NCBI RefSeq assembly: GCF_024139115.2
Contig: NC_085141.1
Coordinates: forward strand, 405,359,612-405,423,611
Length of the DNA: 64,000 nucleotides
Reading direction: 5' to 3'
Origin: Armigeres subalbatus
Taxonomy: Eukaryota > Arthropoda > Insecta > Diptera > Culicidae
The position numbers and the translations under genes were made by a program. Of the stretch, positions 45,229 to 58,200 are shown piece by piece. The number at the start of each line of letters is the position of its first letter. Position 1 is the stretch's first letter. The notes beneath the pieces are model-generated. The model saw nothing but the letters and a program-made list of their open reading frames with translations, ran no database searches and was not told the origin of the DNA.

Positions 45229-47290
45229 GCACTGCATTCGCTTCAGTCGCTTGCCGTCGGATGAATATCGCAGAAGGAAGCATCACCAACACACCGCTTT
45301 GGCCCTGACGGAAGCGAGTAAACAAAATGGGGGCCGGGTGATGCTTTTTTATTTCACCCGGTAAGGGATATAAGGCGTCAATTTTAAAATAATTGTTAAA
45401 ACATTAAAACACATTTTAGCCGAAAATAGCTAGATTTTTCGAGTTCGAAATTTAATTTACTTTTAGATTGGCAAAATGAAAATCTAATTATTTCGATTGA
45501 AAACATGTGTAAATATGTAGCCTAACATTTAGGTGAAGATTTCGGCTATCTGTTGCTGGTGTTGGATTGCGTGGGAGTGCTCTCGGCTCTCAGATTTGAC
45601 AAATCGATGTTTTAACCTTTAACGCAGAGAAGTCGTTTTAAAAATTTGGTATTGAGTTATATAGAAAAGAAAAATTGTTTATAAATATGTTTTCGAAAAA
45701 AAAGAGAACCGAACGAGCGTCGAACATAGACTCTCTGAGTGAGAGACTAGAACGATACCCCTTAGCTATCTTTACTTCTTGGAAGAGCGGTGATCGAAGT
45801 ATAAGAGCTTATACGCAATTTGCACTGATCATCGTCTGCTTGTGCATTCGTGTGGCAACGCACCGGATGCTGTGTTTAGGTTCCGTGGCATATTTAAATC
45901 ATCTGACGTTGAAAAACATATACGATTGAGTCTACGTTATGTGCTTTTGTGTCAATTCATTCAGATATGTCACCTAATATTCATAGTGTTTTGATGTGCA
46001 GGGAAGCAACATCAATTTCAACGTTTAATTTGAATCCTCTGTAATGCAGTCTTCCTGGCGTTACAGCAAATAATCTATATTGGCACAGTATATGTAGAAA
46101 ATAAAACAATTTATTTTAGTAAATGGTTTTGATTTTCTACAAATATTAACTTACTATATTCCTACCTTTTCGCTTGCATATCTTCTGTGTTGTTGTGATA
46201 GTTAATTAATTCATGCTATACATAAGTCCTAAATCTTGGACTTCGCTAGACCAATTAATTGGAACCCCATTCATAGTGATAACATATATGTTTGAAGTTT
46301 TCAAATATCACTCGGATTATGTGGGAGAAGCTGAGTTTCGGAAAGATTCGGAGAAAATGTTCCATTCTTGCAAGTCAACGGAAAATATATCCAAACTTTT
46401 CTACAATCCAAGCATGTTTTGGATCATGTAGTAATCTCAGTTCGATCATTTAGTTTGTCGATGACTCATCCCGGAGGTTAAATTTCAAAACGTGTTTTAT
46501 GGTGGACTTCTGGTGCGAAAATTTTTCGACAGCTCTGTCCTACAGTTTGTTGTTTTAATTTAACTAATAATCGATTTAAAGCACTAGTTTGTAATAACTT
46601 ATACTGAATGATAACAATTTTTTTATTAGTTATTATTAGTCAGTATAGGTTACTGCAACCAGCGCTATCATTTTGTTATTAGTGCAAAAGAAACAACAAT
46701 AAGGCAGAGTTGTATAAACCTTCGCACTAGAAATGGTGGACATCTCGTTTGAAATTCAACTTTTGGAATGAGTTATTGACAAACTACTAAATGTACAGGT
46801 TTGATAATTAATAAATTAATTAAGTATAATATTATGTATGCAATCAGTATGATATAAAGTATTACACATTATTGGCCCGACTATGCTGATTTAGGTAACA
46901 CCAGCTCTGCCACGAGTAATCTATCAGATTGTGTACATGGATAGTTTACCTGTATGGAGTGAACTGATAAATAATTTTGGATCTTTTAGATTTTGGATAC
47001 AAAAGCAAATTAAAATTAATTAGTTCTAATTCAACCTTCGTACCATCACTGTGAAATGCTCTCCATATGAAAAAAAAGCAACCATAGTAGAATTATCTTC
47101 AGATTTTTTAAGGTCGGATCTAATTCGTGAATTTTAGTTGAAAAGTGTTTGAATGTCAATGACAAAAACGAAGCTGCTATCAGCAAAAAATGAATTCTTA
47201 CCAATATGAAGAATCATACTATTCAAAACAATAATTAAAAGGCTAGCTTATTGATTGGATGACAGAAGCCTAAGCTGGATTCTGACTTCA
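45229..47290 (+). repeat. Segmental duplication, copy 1
   Basis: Blocks here recur in the same order and orientation at 47393-48880. They include cactgcattcgcttcagtcg (45231 and 47397), cgaacgagcgtcgaaca (about 45711 and 47856), tatcactcggattatgtggg (about 46306 and 48037) and gcaatcagtatgatataaag (about 46840 and 48405). Block spacing shrinks along the way (offset about 2.15 kb falling to 1.56 kb), so copy 2 has lost segments or copy 1 has gained them. The paired short frames (45675-45929 and 47846-48079) differ at many amino-acid positions and do not look protein-coding. Confidence 0.85.
46440..46800. repeat. Foldback element inside duplication copy 1
   Basis: Left arm catttagtttgtcgatgact ... 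ggtggacttctggtgcgaa and right arm ttcgcactagaaatggtgga ... gacaaactactaaatg are imperfect inverses. Nested within, cagctctgtcctaca (46530) faces aaggcagagttg (ends 46712). The matching place in copy 2 (about 48165-48300) retains the outer arms but lacks about 220 bases of the centre. Confidence 0.6.
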
Positions 47291-47392
47291 AACTGGGAAG
47301 CACTCGAATGTTTGCCAACTGGAAACTTTTTTTGTTCTATATCCCGGGATTTTTTTTGTAATACTAAAATAGATGCTAATACTAAAATAAAA

Positions 47393-48880
47393 CGTCACTG
47401 CATTCGCTTCAGTCGCTTGCCGTTGGATGAATATTGCAGAAGGAAGCATCACCAACACGCCCCATTGGCCCATCACCCCGGCAAGGGTGAAGGGCGTCAA
47501 TTTTAAAATGATTATTAAAATGTTAAAACACATTTTAGCCGAAAATAGTTAGATTTTTCGGGTTTGAAATTTAATTTTCTTTTAAATTGGCAACATGAAA
47601 GTCTAATTATTTCGATTAAAAGACATGTGTAGATATGTAGTCTAACATATATATGTTATACTTCGGCTACCTAAATACTTCGGCTACCTGTTGGTGGTGT
47701 TGGTGTTGCGTGGAGTGCTCTCGCCTCTCAGATTTGACGAATCGATGTTTTAATCTTAGTTTACAAACGCAGAGAAGTAGTTTTAAAAATGTGGTATTGA
47801 GTTATAGAAAATAAAAATTGTTTATAAATATGTTTTTGAAAAAAAATGAGAACCGAACGAGCGTCGAACACAGATTCTCTGAGTGAGAGGCTAGAACGTT
47901 ACCCCTCAGCTATCTTTACTTCTTGGACGAGTGGTGATCGAAGTATAACACCTTATACGCAATTTGCACTTATCATCGGCTGCTTGTGCATTCGTGCGGC
48001 AACGCACCGGATGCTGTGTTTGAAGATTTCAAATAGCACTCGGATTTTGTGGGAGAAGCTGAGATTCGGTAGGATTTGAAGAAAAATTTTCTTTTGGCAA
48101 GTCAATAAAAATGTATCCAAACTTTTCTACAATCCAAGCATGTTTTGGATCATGTAGTAATCTAAGTTCGATCATTTAGTTTGTCGATTACTCATACCAG
48201 AAGTTAAATTTTAAACGTGTTTTATGGTGGACTTCTGGTGCGAATATTTTTCGACATTTATCCTCTGGAATGAGTTATTGACAAACTACTAAATTATCGA
48301 ACCTATATTACTAAATGATCGAAAACATCCTTGCTATAATCCATAACAAATTACTCTAAGGCAATCAACGATTTTTGATTTCCTGATAGAATAATATCAG
48401 GTATGCAATCAGTATGATATAAAGTATTACACATTATTGGCCCAAGTATGCTGATTTCGGTAACACCAGCTCTGTCACGAGTTATCTATCAGATTTTTGC
48501 AGTGATAATTTACCTGTGCAGAGTGATCTGATAAATAATTTTAGATCGGTTCATTATAATATATACAAAAACAAATTAATATGAATCAATTTTAATAAAA
48601 CCTTCGGTTAATCACTCCGAAATGCTCTCCATATGAAGAAAAGCAACCATAGTAGAATTCCCTTCAAATTTTATTAAGTCGGATCAAATTCGTAAATCTT
48701 AGTTAAAAGTGGTTGAATGTTAATGACAAAAACGGAACTGCTATCAGCAAAAATTAATTCTTATCTATATGAAGAATCATACTATTCAAAACAATAATTT
48801 TAAAAAGGCTAACTTATTGATGGGTGCCAGAAGCCTAAGCTGGATTCTGACTTCAAAATAAGAAACACCCGAAAGTTTGT
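47393..48880 (+). repeat. Segmental duplication, copy 2
   Basis: Shorter partner of 45229-47290; its left edge begins at the same cactgcattcgcttcagtc word. It follows copy 1 in direct orientation, so it arose as a tandem duplication followed by differential insertion and deletion. Confidence 0.85.
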
Positions 48881-50225
48881 CAAATGACCAACATTATGGA
48901 TCATATATCCAAAACTATGGACCATATTACCGAATTGGATCATAATCACGATCATAATCAAAAAGAATAATTGAATTCTTCATGATACTTCTGGATACGC
49001 CTGAGCTATTTTTTGGATTTAAGGTAGCGTTTTATGGAACATTCAGATGTTTATGGATCGTTTTTCATTTTTTATGGATCGTTTTGTGCATTTAACGGTA
49101 CAAAGTAAGGCTGCCATAAACAAATGTGAAAAATATGTTTGTCAACCCTTTTGAACGAGCGAGAAAGGCATCATCACCGCTAGGTGGATTACTCAGGGTT
49201 TTTTTATTACTTTATTATCGACACTTTCAGCCCATGGCTGGCTCGTCTCGAGAAGTAGGTTGTTGGGTCAGAATAAATGGACATTTTTACTCCGTAACCA
49301 GACACATTAAGATGTAAATAAAGTATTACGTTAAATGAGTTTTGAGTTATAGATAATTCCACTTTTAATGCCTCCGGAAATCTATGTGAAAAAGCCTACC
49401 ACAAATTATTTTTTATGACGATTTCGCTCGCGATAGGATAAATTAATTTGCATTCCGTAGTGTTTATTTATAGTAAAGTGAGGCGTCATGGTTATTTTTT
49501 GACGTAAACTACGTCTAAGGGGAAGACTCGGATACAGGGTGACAAATGAAAATTTCCAAATTCGAGACCGTCACGAAATCATGTAAGATTTTGAACGTTA
49601 ATAGCGCCTTTATCTTTCGATGGATTTTTGAGATTTATATATCAATCGACTCGGAAATTCTCTACCAATTGTATTGAAACTTTGGATTATGGACGTTAAA
49701 ACAGGGTATCGGATCATTTTGGCAGCGCCCTCTTTTCTTGTCCGCTAGAGTCTCGTTTCGGCCGTCGCCGTTCAGTGCGGATGGCTTTTGGACTCTGCTT
49801 TTTGTGCGGTGTTTCGCACAAAAAGTAGAACAATGGAGCCGGACCAGTCAGTGACCGCGGTCGAAACAAATGTAACAAAAATGCGTAATGTAGTGCATGC
49901 TGTATAAAAAGTTATGCAGATAGGGGCATGTTTGTGCAGGCATGAGACGATCAATTGTTATCAATGCCAATGCCCTTGCTAGTAATGCAATCATCGTAAT
50001 GTAATGTAATGTAATTGCACAAACATGTTTATATTAAAAAACGACTTTGGAAAAATGTTGAGCTTTTTTTTTGCAAACTGAAAACTAAAAGGCCGTTACA
50101 CATATTTATGAAAAATTATGATCTCCGCAAAGTCAAGGTCTTCTACTGAATCGAGCGGCGTTAAAATTTGAATGCAAAGGTGTTTGGGGCCGGGGAAGGT
50201 TCTTAAGATGGTTCGAGACCCCATC
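48881..50225. other. No gene; MITE end fragment at 49159-49191
   Basis: gcgagaaaggcatcatcacc at 49159 is the right-end sequence of the TTTTGCC family without its left end. tttatggatcgtttt is repeated at 49050-49087, and a short (aatgt)n run is at 49997-50018. Otherwise unassigned. Confidence 0.4.
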
Positions 50226-50453
50226 TCCTCTTTGAAACCTGGCTCCTATACAAATAAAACACCAATTTCATCATAACTTGAGATCAAGCAAATGGAACCA
50301 AATCTGGCGTGTGGCGGTTTTGGAAGAGAAGAATTTCTGTGATGGTTTGCAACGCCTCCCCCTTCTGGAAAGAGGGGCTCCCATACAAATAACGAGAACT
50401 AATCAGAAAATAAATCAATTTTAGGCGAAATAAAGTTCGTCGGGTCTGCTAGT
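50226..50453. mobile_element. Possible Helitron 3' end
   Basis: The sequence ends ttcgtcgggtctgctagt, and a CTAGT terminus (CTRR followed by T) is what Helitron 3' ends show. Two related segments with ggctcctatacaaataa and ggctcccatacaaataa lie upstream. The hairpin normally found before CTRR is weak, and no left end is seen, so this stays tentative. Confidence 0.35.
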
Positions 50454-50459
50454 AAAAAA

Positions 50460-52437
50460 TAAATATTAAAATGGAAAAAAAAATAATAAAAACTCCTCGG
50501 ATTTGTTAAAGAATGTTTTGAAAGTTCTCAAAATTTACCGGACATTTTTTTTGTTGCCCCTCAAATTGTTATTTTTGAGCAAAACAATCCGAAGGGGGGG
50601 GGAGACATATTTTTAAAAAATATTTATATCGGCCTAATAATATTTTGTCCAATTAAATGCGCGTCTGAATCAGAAGGTTTTAACTTTGATTCAGGAAGTG
50701 TGAATGCACACATAATGCATAATACGTGGGTGCAATCATGCGGTACTTATTGTATACGACAAAAGCTTCGGAACGCATACGTTCTTGAAACGGGCTATAT
50801 GAGTTACAATAGAGCTATCACCTTCTTGCTCCCTGATTCAAAAGTCTTGCAATGATATTAATAAAATGGTTGCACGAATATTTTATCCATAGTGACACTC
50901 AGTGTTGGTAGAATCATACTCAAATCTGAATCATCGAGGTTTCATGCACGAGCTAACTCGCCTGCGATTCTGTAGGGGAGCATCGCGCTTGAGTTTCTCG
51001 GCCAGAATCGTATCGCTTCGCTCACTCACCGAAAAATGATTTCGCTTTAAAAGCGTCAAAACGCAATCGAATCGTATGTTTTGTTTACTTGTGGATTTAT
51101 TGGCCATTGTTTTGACGAAAACAGTTAATTCAATGCATTCAACAATGAAGAACACGTAAATATCATCAAATATACTATATTAACAATATGATTCACTCTC
51201 ACGAAATTTTGGCGACACCACATGTGGCGCCAACTCGCGTCCAAAAGGATCGATACACACGTAAATCGAACTACCCAAAATATGACGATCGTTTTACACA
51301 CACTTCAAAATGTCATCATGAAAAAAAAAATAGGGATGCTTGATGTTTTTTTTGCAAACTTAATCGATTATGTTCAATCGAATGCAAACGGAAAATCAAA
51401 TGTAGCAGAAGTGTGGTAGGCATATTTTTGTGGAAATGTATAATAAATTTGATATAGCTCGTTGAACTGTATCCGACGGGACCATGCCGGTGAACCATAT
51501 CGAAATTGACGCACGCTGAAGCAGTTGGAGAGCTATACGAGGTTGCTGTGGAAGTTTACATTCTTCTCGCATTGCACCTACTCGCTCTCTGTTTCGCACA
51601 CCATGTTGCTGTTTGCTCATTTGACTGCAACACAGAGGCGTCATGATTCTTTGGGAAATTTGACATTAAAGAAGTCAATGAATTGTCTGAGACAAACAGC
51701 AAGTTGTGTGCATGGCTTATTATACGTATCTAAAATTAGATGAGATATCCTTTGACACTTTTTAATCCGTATTAAATTAAATTTTAATTGTTTTTTGGTT
51801 GAATCTGGTTGAAAGTAAATTTAACAAGATATTGTGAAGAATAGCTTAAATATTATATGTGCAGCTCAAAACCTATTTTTGAACTCATGACAATCAATTT
51901 TTCTCCTATTAGTCGCAAGTTTCATTACTGCGCATCTAGTGTTGTATAGCGCATCTGGTTGCGAACATTGTGCACCAGATGCGCTATAAGTTGAACGCGA
52001 ATAAAATCGGTTTTCGTGATTTTGAAATTTGATTTTCAACTGGAATCATAATATAACATTTGGAATGCATTTAAATTTATATAAAATGAGGAATTATTCC
52101 AGCTAAGATTTGGCGGTTGGGTAGAAAACCTTATTGAGAATTTTGCGTAAAAACGGGTTTGTAGAACTAACGAGGGTGGATTGAAAATACAAGATGGAAA
52201 TTGGAAGGTACATTTTCTGTTTACCCGCTTTTTCCAATAGGCTCAAAAAGAACCCAACGTAGATCGAAAATACTTAAAGTACTTCTGGGAGAATTTGTCA
52301 ATGAAGATAATAGATTCTAATATACACCATTGTGAGATAAATAACGTAAAAACACTGGTTTGGACTATGCTTTTGCTAATATTTATACCAATTGATTGTG
52401 TGTATTTATTCTGGTTCACCTGAAAATTCCACAACAG
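50460..52437. other. No gene; isolated perfect hairpin at 51945-51988
   Basis: tatagcgcatctggt (51945-51959) and accagatgcgctata (51974-51988) form a perfect 15-bp stem with a 14-base loop. The remaining sequence has only short, unassigned open frames. Confidence 0.5.
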
Positions 52438-52439
52438 TA

Positions 52440-52957
52440 GGGTAAAGTGCCCAATAGTGGACCCCCCACCAATAGTGAACCCTTCAGCCATTTTTGCATT
52501 ATTACAGCACAATGTAAACATTTGGCTATGAAAGTCCATCGGGAGAACCTACCTTACAGTCCTATGATTTGATTAGATGCATTGGAAATGCTATGAAAAA
52601 CAAAATTAGTTGATTTTTCACAATTTTGTAAAAAAATGAACACTAGAGTGTCCATTATAGGAATATTTTGGGGGTCCATAATAGGGAAAAAGAACATCCC
52701 AAAACGGTACATGAAAATCAAAAGAAATGTCGACTATAGGGAAGCAATTTTTCTATGATGGATATAGCCAGATTTTCAAATGTTAATTTCAACGAATAAC
52801 GACGTTTATTTGAGTGTTTCATGTATGTATCGTAAAGAGGAAATGCGAAACTTGATATTAGATATCAAGCAGAATAAATATGGTGAAAATTTCTACACCT
52901 TATAACAGGACGAGCAAAATTCCGCTACTAGGGGGTCCACTATTGGGCATTTTACCC
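52440..52957. mobile_element. 518-bp TA-flanked MITE with gggtaaagtgccc ends
   Basis: Ends GGGTAAAGTGCCCAATAGTG and its inverted copy (one mismatch) are each bordered by TA (52438-52439, 52958-52959), as for Tc1/mariner-like movers. The words aatagtggaccccc, ccattataggaa, gggggtccataatagg and tcgactataggg recur inward from both ends. No coding sequence. Confidence 0.85.
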
Positions 52958-53520
52958 TATGTTCTTTAATTAACATTGTAATAACTGATAATAGTTTTAA
53001 AAACTAAAACTCAACTTAACTGTTATTCATTTTGTTAATTTACTACGTTAATGTAATATGTTCGAACAATATTTTGTTGTGGTCCGCTACATTGACTTTA
53101 TATATGTAGTAATTTAATTCAAATATTATCAATTCATATTGAATTGGTGGAAAGAATATCCTCTTCATTATGTCATATGACTTGAAATGTTTTCTACAGA
53201 ACCATGTCAACCAGAGTAATTCCTTTACAATTCCAAGACTCTGTCTTCAAATATGAATTCTACCATCTATGCACAGAGAGAGCATGACCGCTTGCTTAGA
53301 ATTGCTTGTTTGAGAATATAATCCCTGGGAGAACGAGATAGCAAAGTGCTTGACAGTTGAGTCTTACTGGATTTCACTCTGCATTGCACATGCGTTTCTA
53401 GCTCGGTTTCCTATCAGAAAAACTTATCTTACAATAATTAGTATACTAAAATCTTCATTATATTGTTTGAAAAGATTTCTTTTGACAACCCAAAATGAAT
53501 TGAATATCATATAACCTCTA

Positions 53521-53838
53521 ATGTCCGATTTACCGTTAAATTCTTAAAAACCAGAATATGAACATTTGTCATAAATTTGCACGTTGGGATTTCGTCAAAC
53601 AAATTGTTCGAACAAAGAAGCTTTAATTTCACTTGTTACTACGACGCACTAAATGGTAAAAGCATACAAACATATGATAAAACGAACCAAATTTGGAAAT
53701 CGTTCGTTGTTAGCATCAAATATCATATAATTTGATTTATGTTTTGTTCGAATAACTTGTTTAAGGAAATCCTAGCGTGCAAATTTATGACAAATGTTCA
53801 GCTTCTGATTTTTAAGAATTTAACGGTAAATCGGACAT
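53521..53838. repeat. Foldback repeat, about 95-bp arms
   Basis: atgtccgatttaccgttaaa at 53521 is mirrored by tttaacggtaaatcggacat ending at 53838. The arms continue through gaacatttgtcataaatttg to gttcgaacaaa (about 53618) and tttgttcgaataac (from 53741). The arms are about 90% alike by eye and no target duplication is evident. Confidence 0.75.
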
Positions 53839-53839
53839 C

Positions 53840-55288
53840 AGAAGTTATATTACTCAAATGTCCAGGGAAAAAAGAGGAAAATAAATGTTTTAAATTAGCA
53901 ATGATTTGTCATAAATTCAAGAATTTTGTAGAACAACGACTGTTAGTGGAAACAGTGTTTTCATGCACTTATAAGCCTAAAAATCACTTAAACATGGTCA
54001 AAACATGAACGGAACGAATCGCAATGCTCACAAGACTTGTAGAGCACACCAAAATCTTCCATATAGAGGTTGTTGTGATGGTTTTCGGCGTTTATATCTC
54101 TTGTTAGATTTTTTCAATCTTGAAAATAGCCCAAAAACACTAAAACGACTTGAGCCACCTAGAACTTTTATCCGAATTAGCTGAGAATTTGACAGGAGGC
54201 TTATTTTAGCATAAGAATTGTGGTTCTGGGCTGACTGGTTGAATTTTTGATACTTTTTGAAAAAATGAAGAGCTCTAATATGCACCCATAAACATATACA
54301 CCCACGGCATCTTTGCCGTGGAATGTGGTCCTTCCATAATTTTGGAACGCTTGCGAACCTAGCGGCGGAAGTCAAGCTTTACTGAACAACACGCATTAGA
54401 CAGAGCAGCATCGCATGCTTTGCTTTCTCTTTCTTTCGCCTTGGAAATACGGGAGTGCCGTTCGTCGATTGTTGATACACAAAGAGCCTACTTTGAAATT
54501 TGTAATTTGTCCTATGATGACAATCTGTTTTGAGCCCAGATGCTAGCAGCTGCGGATAGAAAACCAGCGCAGCAAGCATTTCCACGTCGGAGCAGTTTCT
54601 ACTATTGGAGCATACGAAGCATAATTTGTTTTTCTCTATATTATCGTAATACTTTATTAAAACGAGGAAAATCGATCATTTGATGATCGATTTATTCAAA
54701 AAAGTATGGGCATCCCTATACCTTCGAATGTCATCTTTTCAGCTACATGACTGTCGCCATCGTCGCCATGGGATTTGCTAGAATAAACAAGAAGAAAACA
54801 TGTTTAGATTCCTCTTTGCTCGCTAGATGATGTTGTTATCACCGGCAAATGGTTCGCCATTTCGTGGTATGGAAAAGCTCGAAGTGAACCATATTGTTAA
54901 TATAATATATTTGATATCATGTAATGATGCAAATTGTGATTCGAATCATGACCAAATCTCTGGGCCATGATTCTGATGGGATTGACTCACGCATGGTTTG
55001 AATCGTCAACAATTTGCATATCTTAAGATACGCTAGTTTTGTTCGAAACCAGTGACATAAGTAATCAAATGAATTTTCTAAAAATATTCATGCATGATGG
55101 CACTACAATCCTCAATGAACAAAACTGCCTTTACGTAGTTTACGTTGGGCGGTTGTGTCTTGTACATAACCCTTCTGATTTTTTTTTCAAATCAATGGTT
55201 TTTCGAAACCATTCTGTGTCCCAAACAACTGTGCAAAATTTGGGCCGGTTATAGCTGGAAGCTTTCGAAGCTGGAACGTCCACGAAAA
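53840..55288. other. No gene recognised
   Basis: Short frames on both strands without family resemblance. Small palindromes such as ccacggcatctttgccgtgg (about 54302) and aatcgatcatttgatgatcgatt (about 54669) are present. A patch around 54885-54910 is similar to the reverse complement of 51165-51190. Confidence 0.4.
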
Positions 55289-58200
55289 AAGTTATTACGC
55301 TTCGAAGATTGCTTGTTAAAAGCATATGCAAAAAAATCCTGCGGATTCGCTTTCGGACAAACTCCAATGATCCTACTTTCACCTATGAGCTGCAGACGAT
55401 GACCTACGGTACCGCGTCTGCTCCGTATCTTGCAACGAGGACTCTGCTGCAGATTGCACACGATGATGGGCACCAGTTTCAAGCTGCAGTAGATTCAGAC
55501 ATTTACGATTTCTACGTCGACGATTTCCTTTCGGGCGCTGATGACGTAGAATTGAAGTGAGGCAACGAGTAACGTCGATGCTGAAAACTGCAGGCTTCCC
55601 AATCAAGAAATGGGCATCGAATGTTCCGGAAGCTCTACATGGTGTTATTTCGGAAGATTTAGCCGTTCAACCACTGCATGAACTTTAGGACGAGCAGGCC
55701 GTTTCAACTCTGGGACCCGTATGGGAACCAAGAACCGACGCATTACGGTTCAAAGTCCAGCTGCCCCCGTCAGCCATCGTTCTGACAATGCGAAAGGTGA
55801 TGTCATACATCGCGCAAATCTTCGACCCACTTGATCTCGTGGGTCCTACAATTATGGTAGCCAAACTCTTCATGCAGCGTTTATGGGCACTGAAGCAGAA
55901 TGGAGAAGCCTGTGAGTGGTATACAGAAATTTACAGGAGGAGTGAAAGGCATTTCATAACACTCTACATTTACTAAGCGAAGTTCGTGTCCCAAGATTTA
56001 TTTCGCTGCCAAACGCCGTCAATCTCCTACTCCACTTTTTCGCCGATGCCTCTCAAGAAGCTAACGGGTCCTGTTGCTATCTACGAGTAGAAACCAGTGC
56101 GGAGTATCTGTTCAGCTACTGACGGCAAAATCAAAGATCGCGCTGTTATCCATTCGACATTCCATCGCTCGGCTGGAACTCTGTGCTGCACGACTATCAA
56201 CGCAGCTATACGAGATACGCCTTGAAGATTTCACCACCTTCTCATTTCTGGACGGACTCCACTACCGTTCTTCATTGACTACGATCTAGTCCAAGCCGTT
56301 GGGAGGCTTTCGTAGCGAACCGAGTGTCACAAATTAAACACTTGAGCGATGTCATTCACTGGAAGCTCGTATCTGGTATCGACAACCCCGCTGACGATAT
56401 TTCACGTGGACTCAACCCTGACGACATGCTACAATGCAAGCGCTGGTGGAGCGGCCCAATCTGGTTGTCACTAGATCCAGATCATTGGCCAAATCTCATT
56501 CCCACTGAAGAAGTAGCAGAGACTACCGCCGAAGAACGCAATGTGTCACGACAATTTGTTCGCACGCTACTCCAGTTTCTCCAGGCTTCGTCGCGTTACT
56601 GCATTCTGATAATGATACCTGCAATCCTTATGGGCACCGCAGTACTCCGTCGAACCGACGCAGACAGCTATCATCAACTCAGTATTTGCAACGATACCGT
56701 TTCTCCAGTCTCCATCGAAGAATTGCAACGTACTGAACTTCAACTGTGTCGGCTAGCTCAACAACAGTCGTTTCCTGCAGAGATCTCTTACCGATAGAAC
56801 GGTGAACCAGTTATCAAATCATCCGCCGTGAAGAGGCTGAAGCCATACATCGACGAAGATCGCATTATTCGCGTCGGTGCACAGTGTTTTCTAACCCAGG
56901 AGTTCGTGATCGAAAATGTTTTGGCCATGAAAAGTTGATTTTAGAGTCTCAGTGACTTCGGAGAAAAGTTTCAGTATGTTAAGCCCCATATTCTGTAAAA
57001 ATTTTTTTTTTGACTAATCCCCTTAAAAGTGAGATGGAAATTCTCTTTCCTCCAATTATGAAGATACATCATTGGTGTCTTCGAAAAAGTTGTAGAAAAA
57101 GTTTCTAGGAAAAATTTTGCTATATAAATTTTATTTCTATCTGCTATAGAAGTCGAGATATGGGTCGTTATTTATGAACGACCACCAAAAAACAGGTTTT
57201 TCACGATACTTTCGTCAATATATTTTTTAGATTTTTCAAATGTTCTACAAAGATGTCCGTCGCGATCAAAAACATGAACCTTTCGAAAACAGTTTCTTCT
57301 TATTGTCAATTTTGACGAAGTTATTGACGATTTTCGGTTCAAAAATGAGTATTTTGACATTAACTGCATACATGTAGGGGCAAAATGGGGCAGAATTTTA
57401 TTTAAGTAATTGAAAGTATAACTCATGCTCTAATGGTTGCATTGCAACATATATGTGACATAGCTTGACATAAGTGCCGTATGAACATCTTTTTCTTCTT
57501 CTTCTTGTTATATATAAAAATGAATTGGTCTGTATTGTGCATAACTAAGAAACGGCTGGATAGATTTTCTTCATTTCTTCAGCAAATTTGTTTATCAACA
57601 TGTCCGACGGATTTACAGAATATTTTCTCATGTAAGAATCTCGACCAAATTGGGAAAAAATATGAAAAGTTGAAAATAAAATTTGTATGCAAATTTTAAA
57701 AAGGTAGATCGCATTTTCGCCTACTGTGCAGGACAACGTCTGCAGGGTCATCTTTAGTCTTTACATTTACGATAGACCTATGATTTAGCCAAATACAAAA
57801 TTTTCTAAATGATTATGGATGGATGTTTCACAGAACTGACATGAATTTCAAATTCTTCGGGAAGAAACAACGCGTAATTAAAAAAAATCATCAAACGTAA
57901 AAAGCGACCCCAGTGTATTTGGGCAAATTGTATTATTCTAGAAATCACCATACAGCCAGGAATGTTGATGAGAGGAACTGCAGTATCGGGTGAATCAGTA
58001 TTCTCTACCGAATAAAAACTATGGTTAGTGACGCCTCAAACATCATAAGTGTAAATATAATTTTATGAAAGCAATTCGAAGGTACTTGTTTTATCTATTT
58101 ACTTTTCGAAATATAAAATATATAAAAAGCCGATTTGCTACGTCTAAAACATCACAATATTGCAAAACAGGTTAACAGAAAAGTGTTCCAAAAATTTTAG

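Noticed and set aside
45675..48079. Paired frames RTERASN...SLSERLERYP in both copies of the duplication, considered as a duplicated small gene
   Set aside because: The copies differ mostly at amino-acid-changing positions, starts and ends differ, and no domain is recognisable; not supported as coding.
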